Positions 1 through 7,870 of a DNA stretch of 36,453 nt are shown here, piece after piece. The notes beneath the pieces are model-generated. The model had not been told where the DNA came from. It searched no databases and saw only the letters and a program-made list of their open reading frames with translations. The stretch spans positions 1 to 36,453 of the forward strand of contig CAJAOB010000066.1 of NCBI GenBank assembly GCA_903941205.1, written 5' to 3'. A program made the translations under genes and the position numbers. Every line of letters begins with the position of its first letter. The stretch's first letter is position 1. This DNA comes from an uncultured Burkholderiales bacterium (GTDB lineage: Bacteria > Pseudomonadota > Gammaproteobacteria > Burkholderiales > Burkholderiaceae_C).

Positions 1-44
1 CGGGGACCGACAAAGCCGACAGGGTTGGGCGCTGCAAATTAGCT

Positions 45-65
45 CCCTCCCCCTCTGGGGGAGGG
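45..65. repeat. GC-rich perfect hairpin CCCTCCCCC-TCT-GGGGGAGGG
   Basis: Direct reading: 9-bp perfect stem with 3-nt loop, just beyond the glcD-like stop codon. No T-run on the minus strand, so more like an interspersed repeat than a classic terminator. Confidence 0.6.
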
Positions 66-109
66 TTGGGGTGGGGGCCAGCCACCGAGCCAGCCTCACC
101 CACGCGCGC

Positions 110-1612
110 TCAAAACCGCGGTAAGTCGGGGTGGGCGATCTGGCCGCCGCGCACCAGCATCTTTCCGTACTCGGCACAGCGCTGCAGCGTGGGAATGACC
201 TTGCCCGGGTTGAGCAAGCCGCGCGAGTCAAACGCGCGCTTGACGCCGAACATCTGCTCGTTTTCAGCAGCCGAAAACTGTACGCACATGGAGTTGAGTT
301 TTTCCACGCCCACGCCGTGTTCGCCCGTCACGGTGCCGCCCATGGCCACGCTGGTTTCCAGGATCTCGGCGCCAAAGAGCTCGCAGCGGTGCAGCTGGTC
401 GGGGTCGTTGGCATCGAACAGGATCAACGGGTGCAGATTGCCGTCGCCGGCATGAAAGACATTGGCGCAGCGCAGCTGGTATTTCTTTTCCATCTCGCCA
501 ATCGCCAGCAAGATGTCTGCGAGGCGTTTGCGCGGGATCGTCGAGTCCATGCACATGTAGTCGGGGCTGATGCGGCCGCTGGCCGGGAAGGCGTTTTTGC
601 GGCCGCTCCAGAACTTCAGGCGCTCGGTTTCGTTTTGGCTGACGGCGATGGCGGTGGCGCCGCAGCGCCGCAGCACTTCGCTCATGCGGCCAATTTCTTC
701 CTCGACTTCTTCGGCCGTTCCATCGCTCTCGCACAGCAAGATGGCCTCGGCGCTCAGGTCGTAGCCGGCATGCACAAAGTCTTCCACTGCGGCGGTCATG
801 GGCTTGTCCATCATCTCCAGGCCGGCCGGGATGATGCCGGCGGCGATCACGGCGGCGACCGCGTCGCCGGCTTTGCGCAGGTCGTCGAAGCTGGCCATGA
901 TGCAGCGCGCCAGCTGCGGCTTGGGCACCAGCTTGACGGTCACTTCGGTGGTTACCGCCAGCATGCCTTCGCTGCCGATGATGACGCTGAGCAGGTCGTA
1001 ACCCGGCGCGTCCAGCGCGTCGCTGCCGAACTCGATCTCATCGCCTTCGATCGTGAAGCCGCGCACCTTGAGCACGTTGTGAACAGTCAGCCCGTATTTG
1101 AGGCAATGCACGCCGCCCGAGTTCTCGGCGACGTTGCCGCCTATGGTGCAGGCGATCTGGCTGGACGGGTCGGGCGCGTAGTACAGGCCGAAAGGCGCGG
1201 CCGCTTCAGAGATGGCGAGGTTGCGCACGCCGCCTTGCACCAGGGCCGTGCGGCTGGCCGCGTCGACTTTCAGGATCTTGTTGAACTTGGCCAGCGACAG
1301 GGTCACGCCCATGCGGTGCGGCATGGCGCCGCCCGACAGGCCGGTTCCGGCGCCGCGGGCGACCACCGGCACCTCGAGCGCGTGGCAGGTTTTGAGTACC
1401 GCTTGCACCTGCGCATAGGTTTCGGGCAGGACCACCACCAGCGGCCGCTCCCGGTAGGCCGTCAGGCCGTCGCATTCGTAGGGCGTGATGTCTTCGCGGT
1501 TCCACAGCAGCGCGTGCGCCGGCACCACTTGCTGCAAGGCCGCCACGACCCGGGCCTGGTGCTCGGCGCGCGCCAGCAGCGCTTGTTGTTCGGGGGAAAC
1601 GGGTGCGTTCAT
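110..1612 (-). CDS. glcD: FAD-binding oxidase, glycolate oxidase subunit GlcD-like
   Basis: Translation from MNAPVSPEQQ has FAD-binding motifs (VPVVARGAGTGLSGGAMP, IGGNVAENSGGVHCLKYG) and the C-terminal HAGDGNLHP and TGEHGVGVEK motifs. The ORF track extends upstream only because the frame stays open; start set at the ATG at 1612. Confidence 0.9.
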   Translation of the reverse strand: MNAPVSPEQQALLARAEHQARVVAALQQVVPAHALLWNREDITPYECDGLTAYRERPLVVVLPETYAQVQAVLKTCHALEVPVVARGAGTGLSGGAMPHRMGVTLSLAKFNKILKVDAASRTALVQGGVRNLAISEAAAPFGLYYAPDPSSQIACTIGGNVAENSGGVHCLKYGLTVHNVLKVRGFTIEGDEIEFGSDALDAPGYDLLSVIIGSEGMLAVTTEVTVKLVPKPQLARCIMASFDDLRKAGDAVAAVIAAGIIPAGLEMMDKPMTAAVEDFVHAGYDLSAEAILLCESDGTAEEVEEEIGRMSEVLRRCGATAIAVSQNETERLKFWSGRKNAFPASGRISPDYMCMDSTIPRKRLADILLAIGEMEKKYQLRCANVFHAGDGNLHPLILFDANDPDQLHRCELFGAEILETSVAMGGTVTGEHGVGVEKLNSMCVQFSAAENEQMFGVKRAFDSRGLLNPGKVIPTLQRCAEYGKMLVRGGQIAHPDLPRF

Positions 1613-1786
1613 CAAAGCTCCTGGAGTCGGCGGCCGGGGGAAGCCCGCCGCGTGGCTCACTTTAAACCATGGCGCCAGAGCAGCGCGTGAGGAAATTTCG
1701 ATGGGTTTGTGAATGGGGCGCAAGGCGCCGGCGAGCCCGGCGCTGAGGTAAGGTGCTGGTTTTGGCTTTTCCCTTGCCCGCGCACC

Positions 1787-2818
1787 ATGACCCCCCTTAA
1801 AACCACGGCTGAATTGTTTGGCGAGCATCCGTCCATGGTGGACTTGCGCAAGCTGATTGGCCGGGTGGCCCGCAGCAAGGCCCGCACGGTGCTGATTTAT
1901 GGCGAAACCGGCACCGGCAAGGGACTGGTCGCGCGCAGGGTCCACGAGGAATCCCAGCGCGCTGCCGCGCCTTTTGTGGACATCAACTGCGCCGCCATTC
2001 CGTCGGCGCTGCTCGAGTCTGAATTGTTCGGCCACGAAAAAGGGGCTTTCACGGGCGCGGTCAGCCGCAAGCAGGGGCTGATCGAAGCGGCTCACGGGGG
2101 CACCTTTTTCCTCGACGAGGTGCGGGAGCTGGACCCGGTGATGCAGGCCAAGTTCCTGACCTTGCTCGACACCCGCAGGATGCGCCGGCTCGGCGGCGTG
2201 CGTGATGAGGCGGTCGATGTGCGCTTTATTGCCGCCACCAACAAGATTTTGCTGGGGGAGGTCAAGGCGGGGAATTTTCGGGATGACCTGTATTACCGCT
2301 TGCAGGTGATTGCCATCAACATTCCGCCGCTGCGGGAGCGCGGCGACGACGTGTTCTTGCTGGCCGGGAATTTTCTGGAGAAGTACAACCGCGAGCATGG
2401 CAGCCAGCTGCGCGAGATGGACCAGGCGGTTCGGGAGGTCTTCAGGCGCTACAGCTGGCCGGGCAATGTGCGAGAACTCGAAAACCTGATCGAGCGCTTG
2501 TGCCTGCTTGAAGACGGGGAGCGGATTCGCCTGGAGCACCTGCCCCAGCGCATCCTGCGCGAGACCCAGGCGGCGCAGCCGCTGGCTGGCACGGGCTCGG
2601 CCCCGCCAGCTCGGTCGGGGCTGGTGGTCGGGCCGGTCGGGTCGATGGAGCCGGGTGAGCCCGGCTACCACCTGGCAACGCAGCAGTTTCAGCGCGAGCT
2701 GATCGCCGGGGCACTGGCTGCCTGCGGGAACAATCTGGCCATGGCCGCGCAGCGCCTGGGGCTGAGTCGCCATGCGCTGCGGCATCAAATGGCCAAGTTG
2801 GGCTTGCGGGCGCCTTGA
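1787..2818 (+). CDS. Sigma-54-dependent transcriptional activator (AAA+ domain plus Fis-type HTH, no N-terminal sensor domain)
   Basis: Walker A GETGTGKG, sigma-54 contact motif GAFTGA, Walker B FFLDE, and C-terminal Fis-like HTH (AACGNNLAMAAQRLGLSRHALRHQMAKLGL). Start MTPLKTTAELFGEHPSM at 1787 puts the AAA+ domain at the N-terminus. Confidence 0.92.
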   Translation: MTPLKTTAELFGEHPSMVDLRKLIGRVARSKARTVLIYGETGTGKGLVARRVHEESQRAAAPFVDINCAAIPSALLESELFGHEKGAFTGAVSRKQGLIEAAHGGTFFLDEVRELDPVMQAKFLTLLDTRRMRRLGGVRDEAVDVRFIAATNKILLGEVKAGNFRDDLYYRLQVIAINIPPLRERGDDVFLLAGNFLEKYNREHGSQLREMDQAVREVFRRYSWPGNVRELENLIERLCLLEDGERIRLEHLPQRILRETQAAQPLAGTGSAPPARSGLVVGPVGSMEPGEPGYHLATQQFQRELIAGALAACGNNLAMAAQRLGLSRHALRHQMAKLGLRAP

Positions 2819-2860
2819 AGGAAACCTTGACCGGCGCCCTGCCCGGCGCGCGGGCAGATT

Positions 2861-2901
2861 TGGCGTGAGAAGCACGCCAGAATGCGTGCGTTACACGCAT
2901 T
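2861..2901. promoter_or_regulatory. Tandem inverted repeats, candidate upstream activating sites for the adjacent sigma-54 activator
   Basis: TGGCGTG-AGAAG-CACGCCA (2861-2879) and AATGCGTG-CGTTA-CACGCATT (2881-2901). Both arms pairs are perfect, share GCGTG-N5-CACGC, and have centres 21 bp apart. Confidence 0.65.
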
Positions 2902-2971
2902 TGCTGGCGCCGCGTGCCCCGGCTGCTGGCCAGAGCCTTGATTTATATGAAGTTTTTCAAGGATCGGCGTC

Positions 2972-2986
2972 TGGTACGGATTCTGC
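2972..2986 (+). promoter_or_regulatory. Candidate sigma-54 (-24/-12) promoter TGGTACG-GATT-CTGC
   Basis: Compared with consensus TGGCACG-N4-TTGC, 9 of 11 specified bases match and the invariant GG and GC are at correct spacing. Located 57 bp upstream of the ATG at 3043. Confidence 0.65.
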
Positions 2987-3042
2987 GGAGAAGAAGGCTT
3001 GTTCACTCACCCGCTGGCGCACACAAAGCCCCAAACCCTCGC

Positions 3043-4404
3043 ATGAAATCCCTGAAAATCATCTGCCCCAACGGCCATCTCGGGTTTGCGCCCTTGCGCC
3101 TTGAAAGCTTTCTGCTCGGCGTCAAGGCGGGCCCGCACTACATCGCGGCCGATTCGGGCAGCGACGACGTCGGCCCGGTCCCGCTGGGCTCGGACACCTC
3201 CACCAGCCCCCGCTCCTGGCAAATGCAGGACCTCGAACACATGCTGCTGGCCGCGCGCAAGCTGGGCGTGCCCATGATCATCGGCTCGGCCGGCGACACC
3301 GGCTCGAACAGCCGGGTCGACATGTACGTGGCCATGATCCAGGAATTGGCCCTCAAACACGGCCTGGGCCCTTTTCGCCTCGGCTATTTTTACTCTGAAG
3401 TGCCCAAGGAGCGCGTGCGCCAGGCCATTCGGGGCGGCAGCCCGGTGCGCGGTCTGGACGGCTATGCCGACTTGACCGAGTCCGAACTGGACGCCACGGA
3501 CCGCATCGTGGCGATGGCCGGTGTTCATCCCTTCATGGAGCTGCTGCGCCAGGGCGCTGACGTGATCATCGGCGGGCGCAGTTCGGACGCCGCCTTGTTT
3601 GCTTCGGCAGCCTTGCACCACGGCTTTCATGCCGACCAGGCTTACTACCTGGGCAAGGTGCTCGAATGCGCGTCTTTCTGCGCCGAGCCCTACGGCGGCA
3701 AAGAAACCGTGATGGGCGAGATCACCGAGCAGGATGTTCGCGTCACCGCCATGCTGCCGGCGCAGCGCTGCACCATTGCCTCGGTGTCGGGCCACGCCAT
3801 GTACGAGCGCTCCAACCCCTATGAAGAATTTTTCGCCGGCGGCAAGCTCGACATGACGAACTGCCACTACGAGCAGCTCGACGAGCGCACCACCCGGGTC
3901 ACCGGCTCACGGTTTTTGCCCGACGCCAAGGTACGCGTCAAGCTCGAAGGCGCGGGCAGGGTCGGCGAACGTTTTGTTGGTCTGTGCGGCATCCGCGATC
4001 CGTACACGATCGCCAATGTGGACAAGGTGATCGAGTGGGCCCGCGAGCAGGTGCGCGCCCGCTTTGGCGAGACCGGCTATGAGCTGCACTACAACGTGTA
4101 CGGCCGCGACGGCGTGATGGGCGACCTTGAGCCGCTGCGCGACCAGCCCGGCCACGAGCTATGCGTGATGGTGCAGGGCGTGGCGCCGACCCGCGAGATG
4201 GCCGAGGAACTCACCATGATCGGTCTGCGGCAAATGTTTTACGCACGCCTGCCGGACGTCAAGGGAACGGCCGGCTCGGTATCGTTTCCGCTGGACGAGG
4301 TCTTGCCAGCCAGCGCAGCCTACCGCTGGACGCTCAATCACACGCTCGAAGTCGACAACGCCATGGAGCTGTTTGCGACCCATCTGATCAACGTCGGCGC
4401 CTGA
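3043..4404 (+). CDS. AtuA-like (DUF1446, acyclic terpene utilization) family protein
   Basis: Translation MKSLKIICPNGHLGFAPLRLESFLLGVKAGPHYIAADSGSDDVGP... GSAGDTGSNSRVD... resembles the DUF1446/AtuA family. Confidence 0.82.
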   Translation: MKSLKIICPNGHLGFAPLRLESFLLGVKAGPHYIAADSGSDDVGPVPLGSDTSTSPRSWQMQDLEHMLLAARKLGVPMIIGSAGDTGSNSRVDMYVAMIQELALKHGLGPFRLGYFYSEVPKERVRQAIRGGSPVRGLDGYADLTESELDATDRIVAMAGVHPFMELLRQGADVIIGGRSSDAALFASAALHHGFHADQAYYLGKVLECASFCAEPYGGKETVMGEITEQDVRVTAMLPAQRCTIASVSGHAMYERSNPYEEFFAGGKLDMTNCHYEQLDERTTRVTGSRFLPDAKVRVKLEGAGRVGERFVGLCGIRDPYTIANVDKVIEWAREQVRARFGETGYELHYNVYGRDGVMGDLEPLRDQPGHELCVMVQGVAPTREMAEELTMIGLRQMFYARLPDVKGTAGSVSFPLDEVLPASAAYRWTLNHTLEVDNAMELFATHLINVGA

Positions 4405-4433
4405 GGCGGCACCGAACCGCACCGGAACATCCC

Positions 4434-4754
4434 ATGACCACTGAAAAACTTCACCAGCTCGCCAAGACCATCCGCAGCAAGAATGCCGGCGTCAACAAAA
4501 TCACCTTCGACATCATCTTTCGTGAACCCGCGGTCTATGAGCGCGTCAAGCGCTCGGGCGTGATCACGGCGGCGTCGATGGCGGCGCTCTACCGCATTCC
4601 GCGCGAGCGCATCAGCGACTTTGTCGAGTACGACCCCGGCAACGCGATCAAGTTCACCATCTACCGCCTCAGACCCAGCGGCAGTGCCGGCGACGGCGAC
4701 ATCTTTGGCGCGCAGCAATACGCGCCGCTGCTCGACCTCGAGATTCCGGGCTGA
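4434..4754 (+). CDS. DUF4387-like small protein
   Basis: 106-aa ORF MTTEKLHQLAKTIRSKNAGVNKITFDIIF..., 29 bp after the AtuA-like gene; the pairing with AtuA-like proteins is familiar. Confidence 0.75.
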   Translation: MTTEKLHQLAKTIRSKNAGVNKITFDIIFREPAVYERVKRSGVITAASMAALYRIPRERISDFVEYDPGNAIKFTIYRLRPSGSAGDGDIFGAQQYAPLLDLEIPG

Positions 4755-4843
4755 GCGCTGCGCTGTGTTGGCAGCGCCGGTTTTGGATTTCCCTTTGTCC
4801 TTTCGCCTTTCGCTTTTTCTTTTCGTTTTTGAAAGTGAACCTC

Positions 4844-5821
4844 ATGAAAAAATTTCTCGCTCTGGCCATGCTCCCGCTCAGCATCCTCGCGCTGACGCCC
4901 GCCGCCCATGCCCAGGCTGACGCCGCCAAGCCGCCGGCGGTGATCCGCCTGGTGGTGCCGTTTGCCGCTGGCGGCAGCAACGACGTGATTGCCCGGGTCA
5001 TTGCCCCGGCGCTAGCCAAACGCCTGGGCAACACCATCATTATTGAAAACAAGCCCGGTGCCGCGGGCGCCATTGGCTCGGATGCCGTGGCCAAAGGCGC
5101 CAAGGACGGGTCGGTCTTGTTGCTGACCTCATCAAGCCTGCTGACCGCCGCGGCCACCATGCCCAAGACCACGCCCTACGACGTGCTGACGGCATTTGCG
5201 CCGGTCGCCATGGTCGGCCAGGGGCCCATGCTGGTGGCGGTGTCGGGCACGACAACCCTCAAGACACCGGCCGAGTTTGTTGCCGCCGCCAAAGCCAAGC
5301 CCGGCTCAGTCACCTACGGAACCTCCGGCCAGGGCTCGATTGCACACATGAGCAGCGAAATGCTCAGTGACGCGGCCAAAGTGCAGATGCTGCATGTGCC
5401 CTACAAGGGCGCGGCCCCCGCACTGCTCGACCTGGCCTCCGGACAGATCAACATGATGATCTCCAACTACTCGTCGCTGGCCCCGCAGATCAAGGCCGGC
5501 CGCGTGCGGGCCCTGGCCGTCACGTCCCGGCAAGCCAGCCCGTCCTTTCCAGACTTGCCGCCCATGGAAAGCGTGGCCCCCGGCTTTGCCGCCGAAATCT
5601 GGGTGAGCGTGTTTGCGCCGGCCGGCACGCCCGCGGCGCTGGTGCAACGACTCAATCGCGAGATCATTGAAGTCGCTCGCCTGCCCGAAGTGCGCAGCTT
5701 GCTCGAAGCCGACGGCGCGCAGCCCACGCCGCTGTCCCCAGCCGAAGTGGCGCTGCGCGTCAAGGAAGACCTGGCTGCCTGGAAGAAAATCGCGACTGAG
5801 AAGAACATCTCGGCGGAATAA
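4844..5821 (+). CDS. Tripartite tricarboxylate transporter substrate-binding protein (Bug family)
   Basis: Signal peptide MKKFLALAMLPLSILALTPAAHAQA followed by Bug hallmarks IRLVVPFAAGGSNDVIAR, IIIENKPGAAGAIGSDAVAK, VTYGTSGQGS. Confidence 0.92.
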   Translation: MKKFLALAMLPLSILALTPAAHAQADAAKPPAVIRLVVPFAAGGSNDVIARVIAPALAKRLGNTIIIENKPGAAGAIGSDAVAKGAKDGSVLLLTSSSLLTAAATMPKTTPYDVLTAFAPVAMVGQGPMLVAVSGTTTLKTPAEFVAAAKAKPGSVTYGTSGQGSIAHMSSEMLSDAAKVQMLHVPYKGAAPALLDLASGQINMMISNYSSLAPQIKAGRVRALAVTSRQASPSFPDLPPMESVAPGFAAEIWVSVFAPAGTPAALVQRLNREIIEVARLPEVRSLLEADGAQPTPLSPAEVALRVKEDLAAWKKIATEKNISAE

Positions 5822-5906
5822 GCGGTGGCGCGGCCTGTCGCTGCACGGCAGCACGCCCGCTCTAGGCCACGTTAGACCACTTGGCCGGCCGCGGTGCGGG
5901 CCAGAC

Positions 5907-6851
5907 TCAAAAAACGCTCTTCCTCAACCAGTCCGCAAAAGCCGCGCATTCCCAGCGGTCCATCATGCCGGTGCGCCAGCACAGGTAATGGGCGTGCGGG
6001 CTGGGCACGTTGCGCTCGTAGAGGCGCACCAGCGAGCCGTTTTCCAGCCAGGGCGCGCCGAGCTTGATGCGCACCAGGGCGATGCCCATGCCGGCGGCGG
6101 CGGCGTCGCACATGAGGCCGATGTCGTTGAACTGGGAGCCTTCCAGCGGCTCGGGCCAGTCGAGCTGATGGGCGCCGAACCAGGTGCGCCAGGGCTCCAG
6201 CGGCGAGCGCAGCAGCGCTTCGCCTTCGAGGTCTTCGGGGGCGTCAAAAGGCCCGTGTTCGCGCACATAGGCCGGCGAAGCCAGCGGCGTCACCTCGTCC
6301 TGCATCAGGCTGACATGCTCGACGTCGGCGTAGCGGCCGGTGCCAAAGCGCACCATCAGGTCGGCGTCTTCGGCCACCACGTCGAGCAGCGGAATCGACA
6401 CTTGCAGCGTCAGGTCGATCTCGGGATAAGCCTCGGTGAACTGGCGCAGGCGCGGGATCAGGATGGAGCGCGAGAACGTGGGCGTCACGGCCAGGCGCAG
6501 CTTGCGCTTGCCGGGGTTGGCGCTCTGGCCGGCGGTGCCCGGAAACTTTTGCAGCGTGGCCAGGCCTTCGCGCACATGGGCGAGATATTCGCTGCCCTCG
6601 GTGGTGAGTGAAAAATCGGCGCGCCCGAACAGCTTGGTGCCAATGATTTGCTCGAGCTGCTTGACGCGGTGGCTGACGGCGCTGGGCGTGACGAAGAGTT
6701 CTTCGGCCGCCTGCGTGACGCTGCGCAGGCGGGCCAGCGCCTCGAACGTCAACAGGCACTGGATGGGCGGAATCCGTTTGGCGCCCGAGTTCGGGTTGGC
6801 GTTGGCGTTGGGGTTGGGGCTGGCAACCCAGCTGGCGTTCTGACTGGCCAT
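5907..6851 (-). CDS. LysR family transcriptional regulator (GcvA-like)
   Basis: N-terminal winged HTH LLTFEALARLRSVTQAAEELFVTPSAVSHRVKQLEQIIGTKLFGR and LysR substrate-binding domain. Confidence 0.9.
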   Translation of the reverse strand: MASQNASWVASPNPNANANPNSGAKRIPPIQCLLTFEALARLRSVTQAAEELFVTPSAVSHRVKQLEQIIGTKLFGRADFSLTTEGSEYLAHVREGLATLQKFPGTAGQSANPGKRKLRLAVTPTFSRSILIPRLRQFTEAYPEIDLTLQVSIPLLDVVAEDADLMVRFGTGRYADVEHVSLMQDEVTPLASPAYVREHGPFDAPEDLEGEALLRSPLEPWRTWFGAHQLDWPEPLEGSQFNDIGLMCDAAAAGMGIALVRIKLGAPWLENGSLVRLYERNVPSPHAHYLCWRTGMMDRWECAAFADWLRKSVF

Positions 6852-6874
6852 GACGCGCTCCCGGCAGGCTCGGA

Positions 6875-7735
6875 TTATTTGAAGATCACGGTCTTGTGGC
6901 CGTTGAGCAGCACGCGGTGCTCGCTGTGCCACTTGACGGCGCGGGCCAGCACCTGGCTTTCGGTGTCGCGGCCCATGGCGGTCAGGTCTTCGACCGTGCG
7001 GCTGTGCTCCACGCGGGCCACGTCCTGCTCGATGATCGGGCCTTCGTCGAGGTCGGAGGTGACGTAGTGCGCGGTCGCGCCTATGAGCTTGACGCCGCGC
7101 GCATGCGCCTGGTGGTAGGGCTTGGCGCCCTTGAAGCTGGGCAAGAACGAATGGTGAATATTGATCGCGCGGCCGGCCAGGTTCTGGCACAGCTCGTCGC
7201 TCAAAATTTGCATGTAGCGCGCCAGCACCACCAGCTCGGCGCCTTCAGACTGGATCACCTCGTACTGCCGCGCCTCGGCCTCGGCCTTGGTGGCGGCCGT
7301 CACCGGGATGTGGTGAAAGGGCACGTTGTAGCTGGCGGCGAGCTGATAAAAGTCGCGGTGGTTCGAGACGATGGCGCGGATGTCGAGCTTGAGCAGGCCC
7401 GACTTCCAGCGAAACAGCAGGTCGTTCAGGCAGTGGCCTTCCTTGCTGACCATGAGCACGGTTTTCATGGGCTGGCTGGCTTGGTGCAGGCTCCAGCGCA
7501 TGTTGAAGTCGCCGGCCAGCACGGCCAGGTCTTCCTTGATTGCTTCAAAGCTCAGCTGCTTGCAGGCAAAGCCCACGCGCATGAAAAACAGGCCGGTGGC
7601 GTCCTGGTCCTTGTCGTCGGCGTATTGGGCGGCGTCCAGGATATTGCCGCCGCGCTCGAACAAAAAGCCCGAAACGGCATGAACAATGCCCGGGCGATCC
7701 GGGCAGGACAGGGTGAGTGTGTAGGTGGGGCTCAT
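6875..7735 (-). CDS. purU: Formyltetrahydrofolate deformylase
   Basis: N-terminal ACT domain (LTLSCPDRPGIVHAVSGFLFERGGNI) and formyltransferase domain (INIHHSFLPSFKGAKPYHQAHARGVKLIGATAHYVTSDLDEGPIIEQD). Confidence 0.96.
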   Translation of the reverse strand: MSPTYTLTLSCPDRPGIVHAVSGFLFERGGNILDAAQYADDKDQDATGLFFMRVGFACKQLSFEAIKEDLAVLAGDFNMRWSLHQASQPMKTVLMVSKEGHCLNDLLFRWKSGLLKLDIRAIVSNHRDFYQLAASYNVPFHHIPVTAATKAEAEARQYEVIQSEGAELVVLARYMQILSDELCQNLAGRAINIHHSFLPSFKGAKPYHQAHARGVKLIGATAHYVTSDLDEGPIIEQDVARVEHSRTVEDLTAMGRDTESQVLARAVKWHSEHRVLLNGHKTVIFK

Positions 7736-7870
7736 GGGAGCGACATTGTCGCAGGCGCAGATTTTGTCTGGCCGAGGTCGCCGGGCCAGCCCGCAACGGT
7801 GCCAGAATGGAACTCGCGCGCCCTCCGCTGGGCCCTTCACCGCACTTCATAAACACCCAGGAGATTTGCC

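Noticed and set aside
131-1690. 519-aa + strand ORF opposite the glcD-like gene
   Set aside because: Mirror frame of a strongly coding GC-rich gene; low-complexity His/Ala/Gly/Arg-rich translation with no recognisable domain.
1613-2875. Upstream extension of the glcD-like ORF to 2875
   Set aside because: Antisense to the sigma-54 activator and non-domain-like; the natural start is MNAPVSPEQQ at 1612.
2861-2901. Interpreting the two palindromes simply as a rho-independent terminator of the activator gene
   Set aside because: The first has no T-run and the second only a TTT; the shared core and 21-bp centre spacing fit binding sites better. The terminator role is not fully excluded.
3007-3867. 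286-aa minus ORF opposite the AtuA-like gene
   Set aside because: Shadow frame; the forward strand carries a recognisable conserved protein.
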